NCBI GenBank assembly: GCA_003427395.1
Contig: BFEA01000630.1
Coordinates: 159,285 to 223,284 of the forward strand
DNA length: 64,000 nucleotides
Direction: 5' to 3'
DNA from: Chara braunii
Taxonomy: Eukaryota > Streptophyta > Charophyceae > Charales > Characeae
Shown here: in pieces, positions 11,160-21,974 of the stretch
Layout: each line of letters begins with the position of its first letter
Position numbering within the stretch: position 1 is the first letter of the stretch
The notes under the pieces: model-generated
Told to the model about the DNA's origin: nothing
The model's input: the letters and a program-made list of their open reading frames with translations, nothing else
Database searches by the model: none
Program-made: the position numbers and the translations under genes

Positions 11160-11335
11160 CTACGTAATTCATGTTGTTTCAAGAACTCTGACAGCAGAGC
11201 CTCTTGAGAACTCATGAGTTGTTGTAATTCCGAAACAACAGATTCGCTTCTTGCTTCAAAAGTAGCCTTGAAAGTTTCGCCAAAAGCTACTAGAATTTCT
11301 TCATTATAAAGTAAAATTTGTTTTGAACTTAGCAC
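11160..11335 (-). CDS. Unidentified short ORF between TTC arrays
   Basis: A minus-strand open frame of about 58 codons runs into the TTC array, where it becomes poly-Arg. Before that it has mixed, helical composition ([20 protein letters not shown], then a Ser/Gln/Leu-rich helix). Base composition differs sharply from its surroundings, which suggests an inserted or captured fragment. I do not recognise it. It could be a piece of a transposon protein or a host exon. Confidence 0.25.
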
Positions 11336-11439
11336 ACTGAATAGTAAAATGCCAAATAGAACAAATGCGTGCCGATCATTCCTCCGCCTCGTCTCCTCCT
11401 CCTCCTCCCTCCCCTCTCATCATCTTCTTCTTCTTCTTC

Positions 11440-11460
11440 NNNNNNNNNNNNNNNNNNNNN
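11440..11460. other. Assembly gap (21 N)
   Basis: A run of N within the TTC array. Protein predictions running through it are not reliable. Confidence 0.99.
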
Positions 11461-11950
11461 CCGCCGCCATACCCCGCCACAATACCATACCGCCCTGCCG
11501 CCGCCGCCATCTTCTTCTTCTTCTTCTTCTTCTTCTTCTTCTTCTTCTTCTTCTTCTTCTTCTTGTAGGACCGCCGCCACAGCCCGCCACCATACGATAC
11601 CGCCCTGGCGCCGCCATCTTCTTCTTCTTCGTCTTCATCTTCTTCTTCTTCTTCTTCTTCTTCTTCTTCTTCTTCTTCTTCTTCTCGTACGACCGTTGCC
11701 ACAGCCCGCCGCCATACCCCGCCATCACCCTCTTCTTCTTCTTCTTCATTCTTCTCTTTTTACATTCGTTAGCGATAGGTCGCGAGATAAACGACAGGCA
11801 AGAAAAAAATAAAAATAAAAATAAAACGCTGCTCCGCTCGTCATCCTCTTCTTCTTCTTCTTCTTCTTCTTCCTCTTCGCCGATCATTCCTCCGCCTCTT
11901 GTCTCCTCCTCCTCCTCCCTCCCCTCTCATCATCATCATCTTTTTCTTCT

Positions 11951-11982
<32 letters not shown>

Positions 11983-12089
11983 TTCTTCTTCTTGTAGGAC
12001 CGTCGCCACAGCCCGCCGCCATACCCCGCCAACATAACGCCCAGCCGCCACCGCCATCTTCTTCTTCTTCTTCTTCTTCTTCTTCTTCT

Positions 12090-12120
<31 letters not shown>

Positions 12121-12589
12121 GTAGGGCCGCCACTACAGCCCGCCGCCATACCCCGCCATCACACCATACCGCCCTGTCGCCGCTGCGATCTTGTCCATCG
12201 TTTGGTAGGTCGCCATCTCGCCATCCCTCCCTCCCTCATCTCGCCATAGTCCGTCCCATCTCCACATCTCGCCATACTCCCTCCCTCCCTCGCCATCTCG
12301 CCATCCCTCCCTACTTCCCATATCCACATGCAGAGCCCCCAACCCAGTATGTACTTGGTTTCACGCATGCAGCAAACAGCAGGCAATATACATGCAGAGT
12401 CCCCAACACCCAGAACCCCCCCCCCCCAAACTAGAATTTTATTGCAGATTCGGGGTCCTCTCGCCGAGCACAGGAGGACCCCGCCTTCAAAAAAATAAAA
12501 TAAAAAATTCTGGGCTGTTTTTTTTGCCCACCTGGTTTGCTCGGGCGACCCACCCGGCCCCGCCCGGCCGAGTGGCGTCCGTACTCAGG

Positions 12590-12785
12590 TTTTTTTTTTT
12601 TTGAGAATTATCATTCCTTTTTTGTATATACAAGCCAGGAAATGGGCCTGGCATCCCTCACTATGCTTACGCAGTTCGCCCTGGGAGCCAGGCATCACCG
12701 GCCTGACTCAAAGGGGTCACTGCAATGACAAACACCCTATCTCAGCTCACCTACCACAACAGCAAGAAATGCCCAAAAAACCATT
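12590..12785 (-). mobile_element. LINE remnant, 3' end with poly-A
   Basis: The plus strand starts with a T run (about 12590-12601), which is a poly-A tail on the minus strand. It is followed by about 185 bp of ordinary sequence up to the insertion point of element C. It appears to continue at 21837-21970 and 39031 onward, where a minus-strand LINE RT zinc-binding domain lies. The join is inferred from the C and F target duplications. I found no target duplication for the LINE itself. Confidence 0.5.
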
Positions 12786-13783
12786 TGTAGTAACCCTGTT
12801 CAGAAGTAGCCTGGGGCCCAGAACTCAGCCCCAGGCAACACAGACCTGAGTCGCTCTGCACTGGACTGTGTGACCAAGACACGCCCAGGCCTGAGTCTGC
12901 TGTGTTTGGATGTGTGACCAAACACTGCACACTGGAAATTCAAGGGTCAAAGTCAACTGTAGAGTCAAAGGTACCGCGCCCAGGCCCTTGGTTGGATACA
13001 CTCACTTGTTGTGCGCAGGTACCCAGACAGCATCCAGGCCGGAGGGAATTCGGTTTCAGACCAATCTGGGCCCTCGTTCGCATTGAGATCTGGACGGCTG
13101 AGGGATGCAGCATCCGGGGTTCAAACCCCGAGTCAACGCTACATAAGCGCTGACTTCCTGGCTTTGACATTCATTCAGTCTTGTGTCAATGCTGACTTCA
13201 CGCGTTGACGATGCGACGCTGGCTCGATGCTGCGACGCTGGTGTACGCTGGCTTTGTGCTGGCATTTGGGAGATTGCGGCGACGCGCTGCTGGCTCGGCA
13301 TGGTGGCTGGCTGGCTATTGTCTTCAAGGCATGCTGACGTGGCAGCTGTCACACGTTGCTGCTGATGTAATTGGCTGGGACTATGTGATCGGCACTGCTG
13401 TTCTGATTCATCGTCACTCAGGAGGAGATCATGACGGTGGGGTAATTGTGGATACGCACCTTATTATCTTGAGGTTGACATTGCTCCAAGTGCGCTGATG
13501 AGGACTTATTGACGTGCCACGTGGCACATTGTAGTAGGACTTCGGATAGGCATTTAGACTATTGATTACTTGAGGTGGTGATCGAGGAGGGAGCCCGAAG
13601 CAGGAGTGGGATTTGTACTTTATTCCTCTCCTTTATCTAATCTCCCTCCTCTCTCCTTCGTCTGTGTATGATTATCTCATCTCGTTTTGTCTGGACACAA
13701 TTTTGATTATTGGAAATCATGAGCAGCTTGATATTATGGGCTTGCATTGTTGACAAGTGTCTTCACGATCTGGGTTCATTGCA
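12786..13783 (+). repeat. 5' LTR of element C
   Basis: 998 bp, TGTAGTAACC...TTCATTGCA. Contains the perfect G-box palindrome at 13514-13527 and a CT-rich tract near 13620-13665. Confidence 0.95.
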
Positions 13784-13786
13784 ATT

Positions 13787-13798
13787 TCGTATCAGAGC
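13787..13798 (+). promoter_or_regulatory. Primer-binding site, element C
   Basis: TCGTATCAGAGC, one base away from the initiator tRNA-Met complement, 3 nt after the LTR. Confidence 0.88.
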
Positions 13799-13919
13799 AG
13801 TTCTCCTGACGACGACGACAGTCACACGTGCGCATGCGCCAGGTGGCGCGCAGGTAAGTAGGTATGCACACGTGTGATGAGGTAGTGATGACTTGGCAAG
13901 AAGTTACCGTTGGAGTTGC

Positions 13920-14413
13920 TGACGTGGTAGATAGTTCACTGGCGAGAGAAGATCCTAACGTGGCTGCTGACGTGGCAGTAGGGACCGCGACCGAGAGTTA
14001 CCATGCGCCAGCCTGGATCGCGATAGTGAAATGGCATCACAATCCCTTGCTGACGTGGCATATCATGTGCCACGTCTGAAGACCTGGTTGTTGGTGATAG
14101 CTGACGTGGCATTCTCACGCTGCAGTAGCAGCTTATGCGCGACCAGGTCTGATACAGAAGCTGACGTGGCCCTTGGGGAAGTCAGGACTGAATGCTGACG
14201 TGGCAGCGGAGAAGTCATCACACCTGTCTTCTTGAGGTGTTGATTTCCACGTCATCGGTTTCCATTGGCTGACGTGGCATTGTCTCAATTGGCTGGTTCG
14301 ACGACGGTATCACAATAAGACACGTGGAAGTGGCACGTGTGAAGGACAGAGCATACATTTGCTGATGTGGCATCCCCTCTATTGGTTGACTGGACATTAC
14401 CGTGCTGACGTGG
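13920..14413 (+). promoter_or_regulatory. Array of eight TGACGTGG boxes
   Basis: TGACGTGG starts at 13920, 13968, 14051, 14102, 14162, 14196, 14270 and 14406. Near-matches are TGATGTGG (14362) and CACGTGGC (14441). This ACGT-core C/G-box hybrid is a known bZIP target in plants and matches the unfolded-protein-response element described in animals. D's leader has a parallel set (about 31362-31820). Confidence 0.6.
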
Positions 14414-14638
14414 TAGGAACTGCTATGTTGGCACTCCAAGGATGACACGTGGCAGGCAGGTGTCTGCCAAGTAAGAGAAGCACTCCGAAGACGACGGTGG
14501 CACGACTGATTGAATGTCTGACGAGACAGCTGTAGTGCCAGCTGTCACGAGGGGTGCAACATCGCATGGACACCAGGACGACGCAGAGGATAAAGAAGGA
14601 GATTGTTGACAAACTGTTTGCTGTTGATGTTGGCATAC

Positions 14639-15047
14639 ATTTTATTTTTTTATTTTTTTTTACCAAAAGGAACAAAAGCATTATAACCAAGCAAAATTGA
14701 GGCCGGAGACCGCACAATTCGACCCGGAGTTATCCTGGCAGCATCAGCCAGTTTAGCTTATGAACCCTTAGGACCTCTTTCTCTGTGTAGTAGACTAGAA
14801 TCCATTCTAGGAACAAAATTGGCCAAAACCAGACCGCTGTCCAGAAATTCTAGTCTCTACAAAAAAAAAAAAAAAAAAAAAAAAAAAACAATGTCACAGA
14901 CCTGTAAAACCTTAACAATCCTTAACAACAAAAGGAAAGACCACACCTACCTTTAAAGAAAGGGAAGCAAATAACAAATAGAAAGAGACTACCCACGGAC
15001 CTATTAACTAACCGTAGCCATTACCATTTAATCAAACCAACTTCCTA
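14639..15047 (-). mobile_element. SINE or truncated LINE insertion in C's leader
   Basis: A 409-bp insert is bounded by a 14-bp direct repeat, TGATGTTGGCATAC (14625-14638 and 15048-15061). D has only one copy of this sequence and no insert at the same place. The insert starts on the plus strand with a T-rich tract, as expected for an A-rich tail on the minus strand. It also has an internal A run (about 14860-14888). No coding capacity and no convincing RNA polymerase III box, so the class is open. Confidence 0.8.
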
Positions 15048-15310
15048 TGATGTTGGCATACTTACCTTGTCGTTTGTTGTGTTGTGGTGTTGTGCGTACT
15101 TACTTGTGTGTCGAATCTGATCACGTGGCCTGAAGTGGTACGTATACACTCTTGTTTAGGACGTCATCACATAGACAGACAAAGAACATCAATAGTTAGA
15201 AATATAAATAATTGTATTTGTTCTTTTTCTTTGGTTCTTTGAAATCTTGATGTTGTAGATCAGTGCGGCCGTGGAATTCATTAACATTTATTGTGCAGCA
15301 GACGCACGTC

Positions 15311-17132
15311 ATGATGTCTTTTCTCTGGCATTCTCTAAAATTGTCGGAGCTTACTCGTTTTATTCCCTTTCTCTTCTATCCAGTCTCACTCATGTTTGAT
15401 ATTGATGAGGAGACTCCTGACCCCCGAACCAGGCAGCAAGTGGAAGAGTGGAAACGAGTCTTGATTGCCCGTTTGGACAAACTGATGTCTGAACTTCATG
15501 GCGCCGGTGCTGAGATTGAGGCTCATGTCCGGAGCCAGTTCGATTTAAGAGCATTACATGATGCTATTGAATCGGCTGAGACTGGCATCGACGTCATTCA
15601 GGTTCAGGATGAACTAATCAAGTGTCGTCAGGCACTTGATAAGTATATTACGGATCAGCTCTCCAAGATTGCTGATCAGAAAGAAGAAAGGGCAGGGGTT
15701 GTGTTCGAAGAAGCCATGGACGAAAATATCAAACAACTTGAAGAAGCACTTGAGAAGGAAAAAAGAAAGCAGGAAGAAATGAGGCGAAGGAGAGAAGAAA
15801 ATGAACAGCAAGCGCAGAAAGTTCAAGAAATTAGGCAGACAGTCATTCAGACCGAAGGAGAAGAACATGCAATATATTTGGCTCAACTTGTGACTTACCT
15901 CGCTCACTTGGAGATTAAAATTGACCAGACTGTTGCACGGATCGATGATGTGGGCGCGGGATTACAAACAATCACGAACCTGGTCAAAGGAAAGCAACAT
16001 GTGACGGAGGTAGTTGAAACAGGAAAGGAAGAGAAGCCGAAGAAATTGTTGGGAGATGCAATAAAGTCTGTCAAGGTAGAGACAAAGAAAACAAAAGAGA
16101 AAAAGGGGGAGCCTTCGAGTCCGTCGAAGTCTCCGGACGGGAAAAAGGACACCACCCAACAACCTGAGAAACCGAAAAGAAAGGAGAAAGTCAAAATGAA
16201 ATTGCCTTTCACGTTCTGCAACAAGAAAGACAAAAATTTATTGTTGTGGATTGCTTGTCGAAATTCAGACGTACTGCGGTACGGCCCCTGTTGAACCCGA
16301 GTCTCAAGTTGCTTTCTCTACTTCTTGTCTTGGGGGGAAAGCAAAGGAATGGGTTCTGGCCGAAGCCAACGCAACGGGGTTCGATGACATTGGGGAGTGG
16401 GCTGGAACTTTGAACCTCAAGCAGTTCCTTGGAAAGATCAAGGAACGGTTTTTGGACAAAACGACGACCGACAAGGCCTTTGACCAGCTCACCACAATTG
16501 GTCAGAAACATTGGACCTCTGTGGAATTGTTGTCTAGGGAAGTTGATCGGTTGCTGCAGGTTCCTGGACTGAACCTGCAAGATAACCAAGTCTTGTATAT
16601 TTATTCTCGTGCTCTGCCCGAGCCCATTCGTGGACAACTCGTGGCAGAGATCAAGTCAGGCAAGTATAACTACAGGCAGTTTCGGTACCTTGCTCTCCGA
16701 CGAGAGCAAATGATATCTCAGGTGAAGAATTCTTATGCGTCTGTTGTGAAGATTGGTGGTGATGCAGGTGCAGGTAAGCGGATACTTTGGCGCTAGGACC
16801 ACACCCTCGTCGCTTTTGATGACGATACTGTGGAGAAGTGGCCATTGGAGGCCGAGGGTGTGGCGAGCAGCAGTGATTCCGGGAAGGGGGAAGTCGCTGC
16901 TGTCGTGGTCAACAAGGGAGGACCACGACCGCCAGTAATGAAGAAGAAGAAACCACGCTCATTTCCTGAGCATCCCGGAACTGCGGTCGGGAAACCATGG
17001 GAAAAGATGGGAATGTCACAAGAAACGTGGCAGGAAAGAATGAATAATGCACAGTGTTTGAAGTGTGGTACCCCATGGCATGTGATTGCATGGTGCCCAC
17101 TTATCCGTAACCCAAAAGTGAGCCGCCAGTAG
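15311..17132 (+). pseudogene. gag: gag of element C (nearly open)
   Basis: The ATG at 15311 (or 15314) lies just after the acceptor; a longer frame starting at 15263 would begin inside the leader intron. The N-terminal hydrophobic segment reads FIPFLFYPVSLMFDIDEE. A coiled-coil region follows (about 15430-16190), then the capsid domain (about 16190-16730; VAFSTSCLGGKAKEWVLAEA) and the CCHC knuckle CLKCGTPWHVIAWC, where the usual Gly before His has become Trp. The frame shifts near 16255 (AEIQ context) and near 16795. It stops at TAG 17130-17132. This is the best-preserved gag of the second family. Confidence 0.88.
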
Positions 17133-17152
17133 GAGTAGCATCTGCTCATACT
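17111..17152 (+). promoter_or_regulatory. Putative -1 frameshift signal, element C
   Basis: CCCAAAA at 17111-17117 in the C CCA AAA phase, a 10-nt spacer and a hairpin 17128-17152 with one G/A mismatch. Pol is now one base off the expected -1 frame because of a 1-base deletion just downstream relative to D. Confidence 0.58.
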
Positions 17153-17163
17153 TAGTCAAGGGT

Positions 17164-20100
17164 TTGGACCAAGATGAAGGTAAGATGCCTACTAACCCTT
17201 CTAACCTTTTGACTCACATGGTAGAGGATGGTTCTTCTTCGGCCCATCGTCTGGAACACCCCGAACCTGTCTTATGTACTATCTCTCTGGACGACTCTCT
17301 TGATGAGCTTGGTAATGAGTTGCTAGCATTACAAAGCTCGTGGGCTAAGAAATTGAAGTCTAAGGGTGACCTACTACTCGCAGATGTAGAGATTGCACAT
17401 GCACGTGGAGGTGCACTGTTGGACTCAGGATCAACGCGATCCTACATATCCGAGAAGGCAATTCGCAAGTTGCATCTCGGAATGAAGGTAAAAGATTTGT
17501 CTCGACCTTTCACGTGTACTATTGATGACATACGCACGATCACTATCTCGCAATGTGTTGATCGTGCCAAATGTCGATTTCCTACCAAGGAAGGGAAGAA
17601 GATTCTTCACGAGATATCCTTCCTTGTCGAAAAGAATTTACCCTTTACTGGCACGAGGAAGCCAACCCAGATATCAAGTTCAAAGAAAAGATTGTGCAGT
17701 TACGTGATGCACACTCTGAATTGAAACCTATCACGTGTATTCTCGCTGACAGACGCACGATCACTATCTCGCAATGCGTTGTTCGTGTCAAATGTCGATT
17801 TCGCACCAAGGAAGGGAAGAAGATTCTTCACGAGGTATCCTTCCTTGTTAAAAAGAATTTACCCTTTGACTTGATTCTGGGAAAGGACTAGCACGAGGAA
17901 GCGAACCCAGATATCGAGTTCAAAGAAAATATTGTGCAGTTGCGTGATGCACACGCTGAATTGAAACCTATCAAATTGTTTCTTAAGTCTGGCTCTGACT
18001 CTAGTCTCTCCGTCTGCTGTATGAGTTATCCAACATTTCGATTAATGGTTTCAAAGAAGAAATGGGAACAAGAAGTAATGATGGTTTTGGTAAAGAAGGC
18101 AGATGAATGTTCTACTTCCTATCCTCCCTTGATTGAAAAACTCTTAGATGAGTATAAAGATCTACAAACTGAACCAACAGGAATAACTGAGCATGCAATT
18201 AAGCACACCATTGAGATTATTCGTGGTAGTAAGATTCCCAAGGGCCCTATCTAACGAGTGTTTGCTAGGGAATTTGAGGAACTAAGAAAACAACTGCAAG
18301 ACTTAACAGAAAAAGGATGGATTCGCCCTATCTCCTCTCTTTATGGTGCTCCTGTCTTGTTAATACCTAAGAAGGAAGGTGAGCTACGTCTTTGTATAGA
18401 CTACAGAGGGTTGAATGTCGTCACTGTTAAGGATGTTGAATCACTTCCTCGCATTGACAACTTGCTTGACCAGTTACAGGGATGCAGGTACTTTAGCAAG
18501 ATCGACTTGAAATCTCGGTATCACCAGATCGAGGTCGAACCCTCCGATCAGCATAAGACCACTTTCTGGATCAGGTATGGCCACTATGAGTTCGTGGTAA
18601 TGCCCTTCGGATTAACGAATACCCCTGCCATTTTTCAAAGGTCAATGAATGACTTGTTTCGTCAATGGTTGAATAAGTTTGTCATTGTTTATCTCGATGA
18701 TATTCTAGTGTATAGTAAAACACTAGAGGATCATGAGAAGCACATTCGTCTGGTGCTAGGGAAGTTGCATGAGGGCAACTTTAAGATCAACTCAAAGAAA
18801 TCCGAGTTTGCTAAGTCTGAAGTATTATACCTAGGACACATAGTAAACGAAGAAGGTCTAAGGCCAGAAGAGAAAAAAATATCAGCAATTAGAGATTGGC
18901 CACAACCTAAGTCTATTTCTGAACTGCAATCTTGCCTTGGTCTAGCTAGTTATTATAGGAAGTTGTTCAGAAACTTCTCACTGATTGTTGCACCAATGTG
19001 AAGATTGTTAAAGAAAGAAACTATCTGGTTGTGGGACAAAGTCGCCAACTCCACTGTGAAAGAAAACTCTATGCCTTAGTATGTGCGTTGGACACATGGA
19101 GGCACTTTACTGTGTACTCAGACCACTCAACCCTAGAGCGGATAAAAACACAGTCCAGACTATCTAACAAGTTGGTAAGATGGTCTGCATTCATTGACAC
19201 CTTTGACTTTGAACTCGAGACTATCAAAGGTAAGTCTAATGTGGTTGCAGATGCTTTGTCCCGACGCAGTGATTTCTTTGGTGCAATTGTCCCGTACTTG
19301 GATGTTGGGAATGACCTGAAAGATCAGATTCGCCAAGGATATGCTACTGATCCTATTTGGAAACCAATCATGGATATCCTTGTACGAGATCCGCCCCAAC
19401 TACCCAACTATAGACTTACTGATGGGTTGTTGTTCTTGATTGACCAAACCGAATAAAGATTGTGTATTCCTCATAAGGAAGAGATTCAGAGTTTGTTGAT
19501 TGGGGAATGTCACGATTCTGAGGGTCATTTTGGTTTCAAGAAAACATATGCTGAAGTTAGAGAACGTTTCGAATGGAAGGGACTTAAAGAAGATGTACTA
19601 ACATATGTTTGTACATGTTTAGTGTGTCATAGGAACAAGCCGTCGCATGAGAATCCCCTTGGACTTCTCAAGCCATTACCTATACCAAGCGAACCAGGTG
19701 AGTCTATCTCAATTGACTTCACGAGTCTGGTTAAAAGTTGCAATGGTAATAGTCACGTGATTGTAATTGTGGATCGTTTCTCTAAATACGCTATGTTTGT
19801 TCCCTTACCAACAGAAGCGCATACTGAACTTGTCATTCAGAAATTTCAGATGCAATGGGTCATTGAGTATGGGTTCCCTAAATCCATTGTGTCTGATCGA
19901 GATGTCAGGTTCATTAGTCTGCCATGGCAAAAGCTGATGGAAGCTTATGGCACGAGGCTGACCATGTCGTCAGGGAACCATCCCGAAACGAATGGCCAGA
20001 CTGAATAGATGAACCGTATGTGCCAACAACTTTTGCGTATGTATGTTAGACCCGATCAGATTCATTGGGACGAGAACTTACCCAAAATTGCGAGTGCATA

Positions 20101-20772
20101 TAACAACAGTGTCCACACTTCCACTGGACGAACCTCGCATGCACTTCACAAAGGGTGGAAACCTAAACGTCCCATTGATGTATTAAACCGGGACCAGTTC
20201 CTTAGGTTGCCCCAGGGACCCGAGAATATGCAAGATTGTTCTTGGAGGACATCTAGAAAGTTAAAGATAATCTAAGGAAAGCTCAACTACGGATGATTGA
20301 ACAAGCCAACATGCACTGTCGACCATCTACATTCAAAGAGGGTGATCTGGTTTGGGTAAAATCTAAAGAGTTTTCACTAGAGAAAGATGTGTCCCTGAAA
20401 TTGCATCCTGTCTATTTTGCACCCTGGGAAGTTTCCAAAGTAATTGGAGATGCAGAGGGACCGTCTTATCGCATTGATATTCCCCCTCGTCTCAAAACAT
20501 ATCCTGTCTTTCACGCGTCCAAACTGTTGCCCTATGTAGAAGGGAATGAATTTCCAAACATACCCTCTATGATTCCGCCATCTATGGAAGGCAGATGTGA
20601 TGTAGACAGAATCATAGAGCATGGTTACTTCTCTACGGAAGGACGTGGACGACCAATTCAAGGTACTTTTAAGTCTCAGGCACCATCTGAGGACAGATGG
20701 TTTAGTAAACAAGAACTACTTGAAACTGCTCCTGATATTGTCACTGCTTCTGAACGAGGGTTAAAGTCTTAA
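17164..20772 (+). pseudogene. pol: pol of element C (broken)
   Basis: The protease has an intact LLDSGSTRS active site (about 17425). A 221-bp tandem duplication (17511-17731, 17732-17952) interrupts the protease-RT linker. The RT keeps SKIDLKSRYH and YLDD (about 18692-18703). RNase H is cut by a deletion near 19035-19110. The integrase keeps HDSEGH and CLVCHRNK, core IDFT, SDRDVRF and PETNGQTE, so the D, D, E triad is present although a TAG follows it (20006-20008). The tail contains GRGRP. Other stops: 18253, 18999, 19456 and 20273. It ends at TAA 20770-20772. Confidence 0.9.
17511..17952 (+). repeat. 221-bp tandem duplication inside pol C
   Basis: CACGTGTA recurs at 17511 and 17732. Both copies carry GATCACTATCTCGCAATG and the AAGATTCTTCACGAG segment, with a few differences. 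D has instead lost part of this region, so it is a hotspot for slippage or unequal exchange. Confidence 0.85.
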
Positions 20773-20811
20773 ATATTTCGGTGGTGGAACTCGAAAATGG
20801 GCCGGCAGGAA

Positions 20812-21832
20812 TGTAGTAACCTTGTTCAGAAGTTGCCTGGGGCCCGAAACTCAGCCCCAGGCAACGCAGACCTGAGTCGGTCTGCACTTCGTTGTGTGAC
20901 CAAGACACGCCCAAGCCTGAGTCTACTGCGTTTGGCTGTGTGACCAAATGCTGCACACTGGAAATTCAAGGGTCAAAGTCAATTGTAGAGTCAAAGGTTC
21001 CTCGCCCAGGCCCTTGGTTGGTACACTCACTTGTTGTGCGCAGGTACCTAGACAGCATCCAGGCCGGGGAATTCGGTTTCAGACCAATCTGGGCCCTCGT
21101 TTGCATTGATATCTGAACCGCTGAGGGATGCGGCATCCGGGGTCCAAACCCCGAGTCAATGCTACATAAGCGCTGACTTCCTGGCTTTGACATTCATTTA
21201 GTCTTGCGTCAATGCTGACTTCACCCGTTGACGACGCGGCGCTAGCTCAATGCTGCGACGTTGGTGTACGCTGGCTTTCTGCTGGCATTTGGGAGATTGC
21301 GGCGACGCGCTGCTGGCTCGGCATGGTGGCTGGCTGGCTATTGTCTTCAAGGCATGCTGATGTGGCAGATGCCACGCGTTGCTGCTGACGTGGCTTCTGC
21401 CACGTGTTCTATTTTTTAATTGGCTGGGACTATGTGATCGGCACTGTTGTGCTGATTCATCGTCACTCAGCAGGAGATCATGACGGTGGGGTAATCGTGG
21501 ATACGTACCTTATTATGTTGAGGTCGACATTGCTCCAAGTGCGCTGATGAGGACTTATTGACGTGCCATGTGGCACATTGTAGTAGGACTTCGGATATGT
21601 GTTCAGACTATTGATTACTTGCGGTGGTGATGGAGGAGGAAGCTCGAAATAGGAGTGGGACTTGTACTTTATTCCTCTCCTTTGTCTAATCTCCCTCCTC
21701 TCTCCTTCGTCTGTGTATGATTATCTCATCTCGTTCTGTCTGGACACGATTTTGATTATTGGAAATCATCAGGAGCTTGATATTCTGGGCTTTCATTGTT
21801 GACAAATGTCTTCACGATCTGGGTTCATTGCA
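20812..21832 (+). repeat. 3' LTR of element C
   Basis: 1021 bp, TGTAGTAACC...TTCATTGCA. Its G-box palindrome has one change (CATGTG at 21564-21577), as expected from cytosine decay. Confidence 0.95.
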
Positions 21833-21836
21833 CATT

Positions 21837-21970
21837 TATACCATTTTTATCACTAGCAACAGGTGAGAGTACTGTGTGCCAACAGAAGACAACAGAATCA
21901 ATCCACAAAGATCAACCTAAGCCGACAAAGCACTCATAAGGTTTCACACAAGCTAAGCCTACCTACTGTA
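21837..21970 (-). mobile_element. LINE remnant, middle segment
   Basis: 134 bp between the target duplication of C (ends 21836) and that of F (starts 21971). No gene is visible. Contiguity with 12590-12785 and 39031 onward is inferred by removing C and F. Confidence 0.45.
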
Positions 21971-21974
21971 CAGT

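Larger units (their letters stand above)
10718..12200. repeat. (TTC)n higher-order array
   Basis: Long TTC/CTT runs alternate with spacers that recur. One type is CCGCCGCCATACCCCGCC-like (near 11461, 11570, 11700, 12010 and 12130). A second is CGTTAGCGATAGGTCGCGAG, near 11021 and 11766. Long homopolymer-like ORFs (Phe, Ser, Leu, Arg, Glu) across it are artefacts of the trinucleotide repeat. Confidence 0.85.
13854..15301 (+). other. Probable leader intron, element C
   Basis: Donor GCGCAG/GTAAGT (exon end 13853) and acceptor TTATTGTGCAGCAG (end 15301, or 15298 for the first AG), 9 nt before the gag ATG at 15311. Both agree with D. It holds the densest TGACGTGG array of the window and a 409-bp retroposed insertion. 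Splicing is inferred from conserved consensus sites. Confidence 0.55.
12782..21836 (+). mobile_element. Ty3/gypsy element C, complete, with 4-bp target duplication
   Basis: LTRs at 12786-13783 and 20812-21832 are flanked by CATT on both sides (12782-12785 and 21833-21836). The internal part has primer-binding site, leader with splice signals, gag, -1 frameshift signal and pol. The leader carries a separate retroposed insertion (14639-15047). C and D share LTR and gag type and form a second family. Coding is broken by stops, a 221-bp tandem duplication in pol and an RNase H deletion. Confidence 0.93.

Noticed and set aside
10598-12434. Long open frames rich in Ser, Leu, Phe, Arg or Glu
   Set aside because: They are translations of TTC/GAA repeats in different frames and cross an N gap.
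15263-15310. Upstream start for gag C at 15263
   Set aside because: It lies inside the probable leader intron and is not conserved in A, D or E.
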